Assembly: GCA_024516035.1 (NCBI GenBank)
Contig: CM044958.1
Coordinates: 43,394,436-43,458,435, forward strand
Direction: 5' to 3'
Origin: Bactericera cockerelli
Taxonomy: Eukaryota; Arthropoda; Insecta; Hemiptera; Triozidae
Length of the DNA: 64,000 bases
Of the stretch, positions 1 to 10,560 are shown piece after piece. Both the position numbers and the translations under genes were made by a program. Below the pieces are notes generated by a model, which was not told where the DNA came from, ran no database searches, and saw nothing but the letters and a program-made list of their open reading frames with translations. Each line of letters begins with the position of its first letter. Positions within the stretch are counted from its first letter, which is position 1.

Positions 1-2138
1 ACTTTTCTTTCAAACTTTATTCCTGTATCCATTGCTGTCACTCTTCTTATTGCTTTTTCTAGTATTATGTTGAACAGTAACGGGGATAAGCAGTCCCCTT
101 GTTTTAAGCCTGTTTTAACTTCAAAACTTTCGGATAATTTTCCATTTATTCGGACTTTGCATTGTGATCTCATCATACATGCCTTTGTGAGTTGGATGAG
201 TTTTTTTGGGAATCTTTGGTGGTTCATTTCCTTCCAGATTTCACTTTTAATTATGCTATCATACGCTTTACGGAAGTCGATCAGGAGGCAGTGTAAGTCT
301 TTGTTAAATTCATGACACTTTGATAGTATTTGTCTTACATTGTGTATCTGGTCGATAGTAGACCGATTTCCCCTGAAACCTGCTTGCTCCGGTCCCATTA
401 TTCTTTCGCTGTAACTGGTCAGTCGTTTCAGAAGTATCATGCTTAAAACTTTGTAAGTCACACTTAAGAGTGCAATGCCTCGATAATTTGAGCATTGCAT
501 TACGTCGCCTTTCTTTAAAATTGGGCAAACAATTGCATTAGTCCATTCTTCGGGTATCTTTTCATTTGTCCAGATCATTTTGATGAGGTTGTATAGTTTC
601 CAGTGTAGTACTTCACCTCCTATTTTGAGAATTTCTGCAGGGATCCTATCATCACCAGCTGCTTTACCCGATTTCAATTTATGTACAGCCCCTTTGATTT
701 CTTGTAGTGTGGGAATCTCTATCTCTTCTTCATTCAGATAGGTAATTGGGTCTTCATCCAAGTTTTCTCTGTCTCTATCACAATTCAGAAGATTTTCAAA
801 ATACCTCTTCCATTCTTCAAGTGCAGTGGTTTCGTCAGATATTATATTTCCATCGCTATCTTTTATTATGTCAATTCGTGGACTGTAGCCTTTCTTAAAA
901 AATCTGGTCACTCTGTAAAATTCTCTTGTGTTATTGTTAGACCTATCTTGTTCCGCTTGTTTAATTTTGTTTTCCAGGTACTGTCTCTTTTTCTTCCTCA
1001 TAGTCTTTTTCACTTCTTTGCACATGTCTTTATACATAGATAGTTTTTCTTGGTTATTTTTGTTTGCCAGCCATTGGTTTTTGGTATCTTTTCTTTTTTT
1101 CAGTATGTCTTCACATTCTTTATCGAACCAGTGTTTTGTTTTCTTAACTGGTCTATCTGGTTTCAATATGTCTTTCATTGCTTCAGTTATAGTGTTTTTT
1201 ATAAATGTCCATTCTTCATCTACTTCTCTTTCTTCATCGTTATCCTGTAGTGCTTCAAACTTATTGTTAAGGGCTAACTTAAATTCATTCCTCACATCAC
1301 TATCTTTAAGCTTTTCTATATCAATCTCCCGTCCATCTTTCTTGTTCTTTTCATGGGTACATGATATTCTTTGTCTCATCTTTGCTCTAACTAGAAAGTG
1401 ATCCGAGCCAATTTCTGCTCCTCTAACCGTTCTTACATCTTCTATGCATCCACTGTGTCGTGTATCTATTAGTATATGATCAATTTGGTTGGCAGTTATG
1501 TGATTTGGTGACTTCCATGTGGCTTTATGTATTCTCTTGTGGGGGAACATGGTGCTCATTACTTTTAGGTTCTTTGATGTTGCAAAACTGATTAATCTGA
1601 CTCCATTTTCATTAGATGTTTCGTGTAGACTGTAATTTCCAATATGTGGTTTCCAAATGCTTTCTCTTCCAACTTTTGCGTTTGCATCTCCCATCAGCAG
1701 TTTTGTGTCATAGGATGGTATTTCGTCATATAGAGACTCTAGCTCTTCATAGTATTTATCCTTAATGTCATCATCCTTATCCTCCGTTGGTGCATGGAAA
1801 GTCAGAACACTGATGCTGTTGAACTTGGCTTTTATTCTTATGGAACACATTCTTTCATTTACAGGATTGAATTTTTGAACATTTCCTCTGATTTTATTTG
1901 ATATAGCTATAGCTACTCCTAGTCGATGGTGGCCATCCTCACATCCACTGTAGAAGTATGTGTAGTTTTTCTCTATTATAGTTCCTTGTCCAGGCCATCT
2001 TGTTTCCTGTAGTGCCACGACGTCCATTCTGTACTTGTTCAATTCATTGTCTAGTATTCTGGTAGCACCTGGTGCGTATAATGATCTGACATTCCATGTA
2101 CCACAATATATTCCATTTGTCCATAATCGATTATCCAT
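1..2138 (-). CDS. RTE-like LINE ORF (APE endonuclease + reverse transcriptase), runs off left edge
   Basis: An unbroken reading frame starts at an ATG at 2138 and continues to base 1 with no stop (about 712 codons). I checked every codon in this frame. The N-terminus carries the APE-type endonuclease: GTWNVRSLYAPG, then QETRWPGQG, a GDANAK block and SDHFLV near residue 240. The centre is charged (KKRKDTKNQW). The reverse transcriptase follows with KKGDVMQCSNYRGIALL, AGFRGNRSTIDQI, LLIDFRKAYDS (first catalytic Asp) and GLKQGDCLSPLLFN. The window ends just before the expected YADD box. It is a retrotransposon protein that nicks target DNA and reverse-transcribes its own RNA. No RNase H is visible, but the C-terminus is missing. 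Assignment to an RTE-like clade is inference from motif style. It lies in the upstream region of Dis3 exon 2908-3061, antisense to that gene. Confidence 0.9.
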   Translation of the reverse strand, partial: MDNRLWTNGIYCGTWNVRSLYAPGATRILDNELNKYRMDVVALQETRWPGQGTIIEKNYTYFYSGCEDGHHRLGVAIAISNKIRGNVQKFNPVNERMCSIRIKAKFNSISVLTFHAPTEDKDDDIKDKYYEELESLYDEIPSYDTKLLMGDANAKVGRESIWKPHIGNYSLHETSNENGVRLISFATSKNLKVMSTMFPHKRIHKATWKSPNHITANQIDHILIDTRHSGCIEDVRTVRGAEIGSDHFLVRAKMRQRISCTHEKNKKDGREIDIEKLKDSDVRNEFKLALNNKFEALQDNDEEREVDEEWTFIKNTITEAMKDILKPDRPVKKTKHWFDKECEDILKKRKDTKNQWLANKNNQEKLSMYKDMCKEVKKTMRKKKRQYLENKIKQAEQDRSNNNTREFYRVTRFFKKGYSPRIDIIKDSDGNIISDETTALEEWKRYFENLLNCDRDRENLDEDPITYLNEEEIEIPTLQEIKGAVHKLKSGKAAGDDRIPAEILKIGGEVLHWKLYNLIKMIWTNEKIPEEWTNAIVCPILKKGDVMQCSNYRGIALLSVTYKVLSMILLKRLTSYSERIMGPEQAGFRGNRSTIDQIHNVRQILSKCHEFNKDLHCLLIDFRKAYDSIIKSEIWKEMNHQRFPKKLIQLTKACMMRSQCKVRINGKLSESFEVKTGLKQGDCLSPLLFNIILEKAIRRVTAMDTGIKFERK

Positions 2139-2420
2139 ATTCCGGGCGTAGTTCAAATCCGTTTGTGACAGTCCAGTTGATTCCGAGGCTAGTATTCGAC
2201 GATTCGTAACCGATACCTTTTTTCTGATATAGGGGGGTTGGCCCTATGATCAACCCCCAACCTGGAGGACCAGTCCATTGATTTTGTCCAATGGCAGATG
2301 GTTTCGACTTTTACAACTTTAGCTCCCTCAACAGCGCCATTCCCGCGTGGAGAGGGGTTCCCGTCTTGCACTACGGGGAAGTATTGTAAAAGTCTTGGCT
2401 CGGCCTTCACTTCCACATCG
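1..2420 (-). mobile_element. RTE-like LINE with 5' leader
   Basis: This contains the ORF above plus a leader upstream of its ATG. The stretch at about 2219-2300 (on the - strand CAATGGACTGGTCCTCCAGG, then TTGGGGGTTGATCAT) is almost identical to the leader of the distantly related LINE at 21345-21420, so it belongs to the element. The outer 5' boundary is not clear. Sequence from 2430 to 2535 ends in a polyA-like AATAAAGCTTAAAAATAAAA on the + strand and may be a separate retro-element tail. Confidence 0.75.
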
Positions 2421-2568
2421 CTGGGTGAGGCAGCATTGATGCTTCAGCTACTGAGTAGAGAAGGGAACTCTACCAGGCTCTGCCCATCGGCAAGACTTTG
2501 TCCTCCTAATAAAGCTTAAAAATAAAATAAAAATTAAGATGCATATATTTTTGCTAAAAATCCTCCCC

Positions 2569-2641
2569 CGCTGGGAATCGAACCCAGGTCACCATGGGTG
2601 CAATGCCTAGCGCGCTAACTCGCTCTGCCACAGTGACTACT
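2569..2641 (-). mobile_element. SINE-B (tRNA-derived) head fragment
   Basis: The - strand reads as a tRNA-like pol III head: GTGGCAGAGCGAGTTAGCGC (A-box region) and GGTTCGATTCC (B box). It matches the heads at 6847-6925 (+) and 51240-51312 (-). Only the tRNA-like part is recognisable. Confidence 0.6.
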
Positions 2642-2907
2642 TAGTGATAAAACGCTTGCATACGAGTCTGCAACCATTGGGACATTTTCATCTTTACTAT
2701 TCAAGGTCTAAAACTTAACTGACCAAATTTCGTATTGTGCGCATGACACATACTTTTTCTCTTCTCTCTTTTTATAATTTAATATTTCGTTACATAATTT
2801 CGTTACATAATTTTGGTTATGTGCCAGAGCAAAGACATGAAAATGTCAATAAATTAACACAAATATGATAACTTTTTTTTACTGTAACTCATGTGCTTTC
2901 CACCCAG

Positions 2908-3061
2908 GTGGGAGTCCACATCGCGGATGTCTCCCACTTCATCAAGCCCGGCACTGCTCTGGACGACGAGGCAGCCCTCAGAGCCACCACTGTCTACCTG
3001 GTGGACAAGAGAATAGACATGGTGCCTGGCCTGCTCAGCGGGAACCTCTGCTCCCTGCGAG
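2908..3061 (+). CDS. Dis3: Dis3 exon a (RNB domain)
   Basis: Acceptor CCACCCAG|GTGG and donor GCGAG|GTCAGTG. It encodes [11 protein letters not shown]...[13 protein letters not shown]...LCSLR and ends in phase 1. It has no homology to the surrounding repeats and higher GC than its flanks. Confidence 0.93.
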
Positions 3062-6000
3062 GTCAGTGACCTTTCACTTGAGAGAAGAAAAACAGAGCGC
3101 GCGATTTGCTCAGTGGTTAAGTGCTCTGTCCCGGTAGCTCAGTGGTAAAGGCGGCACTCTATGAATCCAGAGATTCCAGGGGTCGCGGGTTCGAGACCCA
3201 GGCGGGACATGACAAGTTATCCTCCCATTTGGGATTTTTACCACATAATAATATGTCTTGGGCGTACTGCTGGAATAATGGGGCTTAATATTCCTAATTG
3301 GGCAGTATAAATGAAGCCATATTATTATTATTACTCGCTTGCCCTGCGGAAGGTCTCGGGTTCGATCTCCCGTGCCGACATGAAATATGTATTCTTAATT
3401 TGGTTACAATTGTTTGTAAGGGATACCTTTTGTTCCGGATACGAAACTACTCACATTTCCTCATGAGTTAGTTATGCGTGGATCCCAAAGAAAAGTATTT
3501 TGTCAATGAAAATTGTATTATACACCAATTTAATTGATACTTATTTAGTTTTACCTATGAGAGTACATGAAAGGATTTATTAGTCTCATTTTTGCAAGAT
3601 AAATGTATTATGACATATTCAATTTGCTCTTTTTTACTGAGACGAAAACAACAACAACATGTTGAAGTCTTCTATGATGAAGCATACTCGCACTTCAAAA
3701 CTATTACATCCGAAAGAAACACGAGGTAAAGTTGTTTCAAATGTCACTCTCTTTTTTTTTTTTTTTTTTAATAAGATTTTAATGTTGCGTTCAGAATAAA
3801 ATTAACATCTTTTCAGCAACTAGGTGATTGATAAATGACTAAAGATTTTAAGATGAATAGTAGTGCACTGTATGCTAGATACTAATGTTGGTTTGAATAG
3901 TATTGATGGTTAGCTAGGTTGGTGAAAAGATGTACATAGTACATAAATAAGTGTTGATTTACTAACTAAAGTAAGTTAATAGTAAACAAATAGAATAAAA
4001 CCTAATGACCTAACCTAGACTATCATCAGACTCCTCATCTGATGAAAGTGATGACAGGAGCTCTTGAGGGAGTTTTCTTTTCAGCCTGGTGATCCCTCGT
4101 TTCCTACCCAGCTTGTAGAAGTTATCAGACTCACGTAGTCTGGTGAAACACTTTGTTGATATTTTCTCGAGGAATTGAGGTACAGTTTCAATATTTAGTT
4201 CGTGATGGATTTGAGAGTTCCTGATATACCATGGAGCGTTGATAGATATTCTTAATACTTTATTCTGGAAGACTTGAAGTTTCTTGATGAGGGAAGGGGC
4301 GGCTGCACACCAGGCGGGACAGGCGTAGGTGAACATTGGGCGTAAAATGGTTTTGTATAGGAGGAGTGTTGTTTCCGTTTTCAAGGAAGATTTTCTGTTG
4401 ATGAGAGGGTATAGTACACCTAGTCTTTGGTAGGACTGTTTAATTTTGATGTTTATATGGGACTTCCAAGAGAGCTTTTTGTCGAGTTGAACGCCTAGAT
4501 ATTTTACAGATTCATCGCATGGACTCCATGGAATAGGACTGTTGCTGATATTAATAGGCTCGGGGTCATTATATTTCCGTCGCAGTGTGAATATTTTGCA
4601 AACGGTTTTTCTGGCATTTAGCTGGATTTTCCACTGGGATAGCCAGGAGGACAGTCTATCACTTGCGTGTTGGAGAGTGGTTTTTGCAGCTTCGATGTTG
4701 GCATTTTGTACAATGATTGCGGTGTCGTCTGCAAACATGGCGTATTCTACTCCTTCAGTTTGAGGCATGTCGGCGGCATATAGGTTGAATAGCATCGGGG
4801 CTAGCACCGATCCTTGGGCCAATCCCGCTTTAATGGGCTTTGGAGTTGACATTGATGTATGTCACTCTCTAAAATCATGCAAAATTGAAAGCAATAACAT
4901 CTGGAGTATTTTATGTACCATATAACTTATAAAAAAATAGGCGTTCATTAAAGTTAAAATGGTTGGAAGTTACATTTATACTTTTATTATTATTTCCAGG
5001 CAGATACATTTTTTTTTTTTTTTTTTTGCTTCTACACTAAGCAAAACAAAATAGGGGCCACCTGTATTTTCTAAGATCATCGTGTATAGTACACCTTGGA
5101 TTGAAAGTTTATTCTTGTTATCTTACTTATCTTGTTTATTAGACGCTCAGGTATGAATTGTGACCCGAATTTGTATAGATGGCATGAGGTAAATATCATT
5201 ATTTGAGATAATAATCAAAACAGTTAATATTCCAATCTCGAACGGTTTGGTTGATTACCTTAATATTTTTTCTTAAAAACTTTTCCTCTTGATTGAAAGT
5301 CATTTTTAGTGTTTCTTATCGACATGCCGAGGGTTCGACACCATTTAGGTCAAGAATTGCGTATCAGAGCCGTAACTCTACTTAAAGAGGGCCTTTCTCA
5401 GCGGAGTGTGGCCAACAGGCTCTAAGTGTCACGGCGAGCCATTCAAAATCTATGGAGTCGTTACCAAAAGACTGGAAATGCATCAAGAAGACCAGGAAGT
5501 GGAAGACAGCGCTCAACCACTGGGAGAGAAGACCGATTTATAGCCAGGACAGCCCTGCAGGAACGGTTCACATCCGGCCCCCGCGTACAAATGGACCTCC
5601 AGGAGTACTCGAACACAGTTGTAAGTGTTCAAACTATTCACAATAGATTGAGAGAGGTACAAATTCGCTCTAGGACAAAAGTTCGTAAACCTAAACTTAG
5701 TTCTGGACACCGCGCTGCAAGATTAAGGTGGGCTAGAGAACACCTGCACTGGACTGATGAGGAATGGAATTGTGTGCTCTTCTCGGATGAATGTAAAGTG
5801 AAATTTGAAAGCGACGATAGACGTATTTGAGTGTTCCGACGCATAAGAGAAAGGTTTCAGAGCTCTTGTAATCATGAAGCAGATCCTCATGGGGGACCAA
5901 GTGTCATGGTGTGGGGTGGCATCAGTAGCAGAGGGAAAACCGATCTGGTTTTCCTTGTTGACGAAACGGTAACCTCTCAACTTTGTGTGGATAATGTCAT

Positions 6001-9000
6001 CGTTCCCCATATGCTTCCATTTAGCAAATGAACCGGGCCCAACTTTATCTTCATGCATGATAATGCCCGCCCCCATACGGCAGGAGCTACTGTTGAGGTA
6101 TTACAAGCAGCGGGAATCAGAGTTCTCGGCTGGCTAGCGATAAGCCCAGACTTCAACCCTATTGAACATGCATGGGATTACCTTAAGAGGGAGATTAAAA
6201 CCCTAAAAGACCAGATCCTGACTCAAGATCAGCTCATGGAGGCAGTAACAGCTGCATGGAACAGGATTCCGGAAGAGCGCATCCATGTACTCATCCAAAG
6301 CATGCCAAGAAGACTCTAGTCATGTGTAACAGATCGTGGAGGTCACCCTCGGTACTAAGAAGCCGATAAATTTCAATTCCTTCTTGGTATGCTGTTGTGA
6401 TGGTTCAACGAGCGTCTTAACTTTTATTCTCAAGTTTGTTCTAAAATGACCATTTTCAAAAAATAAATAAAAATCTTGAATCTTTTTAATGAAAACTTGT
6501 TTGTTTTTATCTCAATAGTTAGAGAAGAATGTATTGGAGTAATTTCAACCTTTTATTTCATATTTAAACCTATACATTTGAAGTAGTAGGTCCGAATCTC
6601 TAAAAATACTTGTGGCCCTTATTTTGTTTTGCTTAGTGTAAGTTAATAGTGAGGAGACATTTCAGTCTATCTCACTTTATTATTATTATTATTATTAAGA
6701 TCTTTATTGGTTTATTGCATATGTACAATTGTACATAACACAAACAAGATACATATTTACAATTTTAATTGAGTAAGTAAAGACCCAAGGGCGAGGTTAG
6801 CTTTTTCTTCCACCTAACACCAATACTCATAAACTCTACTGTTTTGTAGTCACCGTGGCAGAGTGAGTTAACGCGCTAGGCATTGAACGCATGGTGACCT
6901 GGGTTCGATTCCCAGCGGGGCAGGAATTTTTCTGCTCTGTACTTGGATGTTCGGGGTCCACTCATACCTCGTGAGGAAAAATGAGTAGTTACTTGTACGA
7001 GTAACGAACAGTGGCGGCATCACCAGAGTAAAAAGAAATGAATGTAATAGAATTATTCGACAAAGTAAAGGAGGCTCTTAGTAATGCTGCGCTACCCACA
7101 AAAATTGTGAAGAGGCCTTGTGCTTCACCACAAATAAATTAATACATACAATGTTGTAATTTAAATTAATACATACACAAACAAGATACATATTTACCAT
7201 TTTAATTGACTAAGTAATGACCCAAGGGCGAGGTTAGCTTTTTCAAGAAGGAAAAAAAGAGAGAAATGTCCTACCTAAAAGGCAGGGTTATTGCCTATGG
7301 CAACCTCTTCCACCTAACCCTTATGTGTGATGTTTCTGACGTGTGAGCAGGGAATGAGGAGCGGCTCGCGTTCTCCGTGCTCTGGGAGCTGGACGCGGAG
7401 GCCCGCCAGGTGGCCCCGCCCACCTTCACCAAGTCCGTCATCCGGTCCCGCGCCGCCCTCACCTACGAGCAAGCGCAGCTCATCATAGACGACGCGAGCC
7501 AGACGGGCGCCATCGCGGTCAGCCTGCGGGGACTCAACCGGCTGGCCAAGGTGCTCAAGAGGCGGCGCCTCGACAACGGCGCTCTGGTGCTCGCCTCACC
7601 CGAGATTCGGTTCCACATCGACAGCGAGACACACGACCCCATCGAGGTGAGACACACGACCCTATCGAGGTGAGACACACGACCCTATCGAGGTGAGACA
7701 CACGACCCCATCGAGGTGAGACACACGACCCTATCGAGGTGAGACACACGACCCTATCGAGGTGAGACACACGACCCTATCGAGGTGAGACACACGACCC
7801 TATTGAGGTGAGACACACGACCCCATCGAGGTGAGACACACGACCCCATCGAGGTGAGACACACGACCCTATAGAGGTGAGACACACGACCCTATCGAGG
7901 TGAGATACACGACCCCATCGAGGTGAGACACACGACCCTATCGAGGTGAGACACACGACCCCATCGAGGTGAGGGCTCCTAAGTAAAGTATAATTATGTA
8001 TGACACACGACCCTATCGAGATAAGGGCTCCTAAGTAAAGTATAATTATGTATGACACACGACCCTATCGAGGTAAGGGCTCCTAAGTAAAGTATAATTA
8101 TGTATGACACACGACCCTATCGAGGTAAGGGCTCCCAAGTAAAGTATAATAATAATAATAATATCGCCTTATTTATACTGCCCGATTAGGACTATTAAAG
8201 TCCCATTATTCCAGCAGTAAGCTCAAGACATATTATTATGTGGTAAAAATCCCAATTGGGAGGATAACATGTCATGTCCCAGGTGGGTTTCGAACCCACG
8301 ACCTCTGGAGTCTTTGGATTCACAGAGTGCCGCCTTTACCACTGAGCTCCTAAGTAAAGTATAATTATGTATGACACACGACCCTATCGAGGTGAGGGCT
8401 CCTAAGTAAAGTATATATTATGTATGACACACGACCCTATCGAGGTGAGACACACGACCCTATCGAGGTGAGACACACGACCCTATCGAGGTGAGACACA
8501 CGACCCTATCGAGGTGAGACACACGACCCTATCGAGGTGAGACACACGACCCTATCGAGGTGAGACACACGACCCTATCGAGGTGAGACACACGACCCTA
8601 TCGAGGTGAGACACACGACCCTATCGAGGTGAGACACACGATCCTATCGAGGTGAGACACACGACCCCATCGAGGTGAGACACACGACCCTATCGAGGTG
8701 AGACACACGACCCTATCGAGGTGAGACACACGACCCTATCGAGGTGAGACACACGACCCTATCGAGGTGAGACAACGACCCTATCGAGGTGAGACACACG
8801 ACCCTATCGACAGCGAGACACACGACCCTATCGAGGTGAGACACACGACCCTAGCGAGGTAAGGGCTCCTAAGTAAAGTATAATTATGTATGACACACGA
8901 CCCTATCGAGGTAAGGGCTCCTAAGTAAAGTATAATATTATGTATGACACACGACCCCATCGAGGTAAGGGCTCCTAAGTAAAGTATAATTATGTATGAC

Positions 9001-10526
9001 ACACGACCCCATCGAGGTATGTCTGGCTGGGGGACGTTAAACAGGAAGAAGATCAGTGTCTCGCTAGAGGACCATAAACAGAAAACAGACTAGCCAACCC
9101 TTACAAGCCAGGCTAGCTTGCAGTTTCCTAACGGTTTAATGGCTTGTACAGAAAAGTCCAAGTCCTCATGATGGTTGATCGCACATAGAAATTTGTGGTT
9201 CAGGACGAGCCAACTTTGAAATAAAGTTGGCTGGAGACCATCACTCACCCCTCCAGCTGTAGCCAAGCTGGCTACAACAACAACAACAACCCTATTGAGG
9301 TGAGGGCTCCTAAGTACCTACTCCCAAAGTATATGTATGACAGTCGAACCTATATAATACTACATAGAAACCAATATAATAGGAGCGCGCGATTAGCTCA
9401 GTGGTTAAGCACTCGCTTGCCATGCCAACAAAAATTTGTATTCTTAATTTGGTTAAAATATTGTTTGTAAGGGATACCTTCCGGTGCGCTCGTGTTGACC
9501 CAGTACCTAAATGGGAAGTATTGTGTCACTTCTCGCCCATCAGAGGGGAGGCATACTACGGGATGGGCAGGCTACAACACAGACCACAAGCGTCTACAGT
9601 AGCTCCTCTTTCATGGCTACGAAATAAAATATAATGATCTTCAAACGATATAATATATTTCATTCAACGATTCGTCTTTCTTCAGTGTGCTCATTACTGA
9701 TGCCACATTCCCTCTTTGTACCGAAATAAAATAGGCTGTGAAACACTCTTCTTTAAAAAATATATATATCTATTTTTTTCTCTGTCTTTTCCCGCTTAGG
9801 CAGGGTCGACGTTGCTTCTCTATACTTCTCGGTCTTGTGCCTCATTTATTCTCACATATTTTTCTTTCATATCTTCTTCCACATTGTTTCTCTACGTCTT
9901 CTTAGGTGTTCCTTGTCCTCTGTATCTTGGCACCTGTATGTTACTTACTTTATTTCCCACGTATTCATTCATCTTCGCTCCTCTCTATATGTCCTAACCA
10001 TTGTCATCTTCTTTCCTGCATTTTCTTTGATATTTCAATTACCTTCACTTTTTCTCTGATGATATCGCTTCTAATTCTGTCCACCTTTGTCTTTCCACAC
10101 ATCCAACTCAACATCTCCATTTCAGTCACTTAAGTATTTTTCTGTTGTTAGCTGTATAAAAAATGATATAATTCTGTCGGTTTATGTTCAGTCAATTTTC
10201 CACGTGATTCTCCTCTTGACTTCTTTTCTACCTACATGTACATATATTTCTCAAAAAACATTAATGCCCTTCTTCGTGGCGCTCACTTTGAAATATTAAC
10301 ATGGAATAAGTAACATTGGTCTAGCGGTAGCATGTTCGACCTGCCCTCCAGGTGACAGGTTTGAATCCCGGCGGGCTCGGATTTTTTTCGGCTCTGTACT
10401 TTAAATGTCAGGGCTTACCCTAGCCTCGGCATTACGAGATTGATAATGTCAACGTCGACCTTGCTTGATCGGGATAGACACAGTAAAAGAAGAAATATTA
10501 GTTTTCTTATATTATATTGTTGAATC

Positions 10527-10560
<34 letters not shown>

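Noticed and set aside
928..1401. 157-codon + strand Ser/Leu/Phe-rich ORF
   Set aside because: Antisense shadow of the LINE ORF on the - strand.
7624..9016. CRISPR-like array
   Set aside because: Regular short repeats, but without unique spacers, in a eukaryotic intron and derived from the adjacent exon end.
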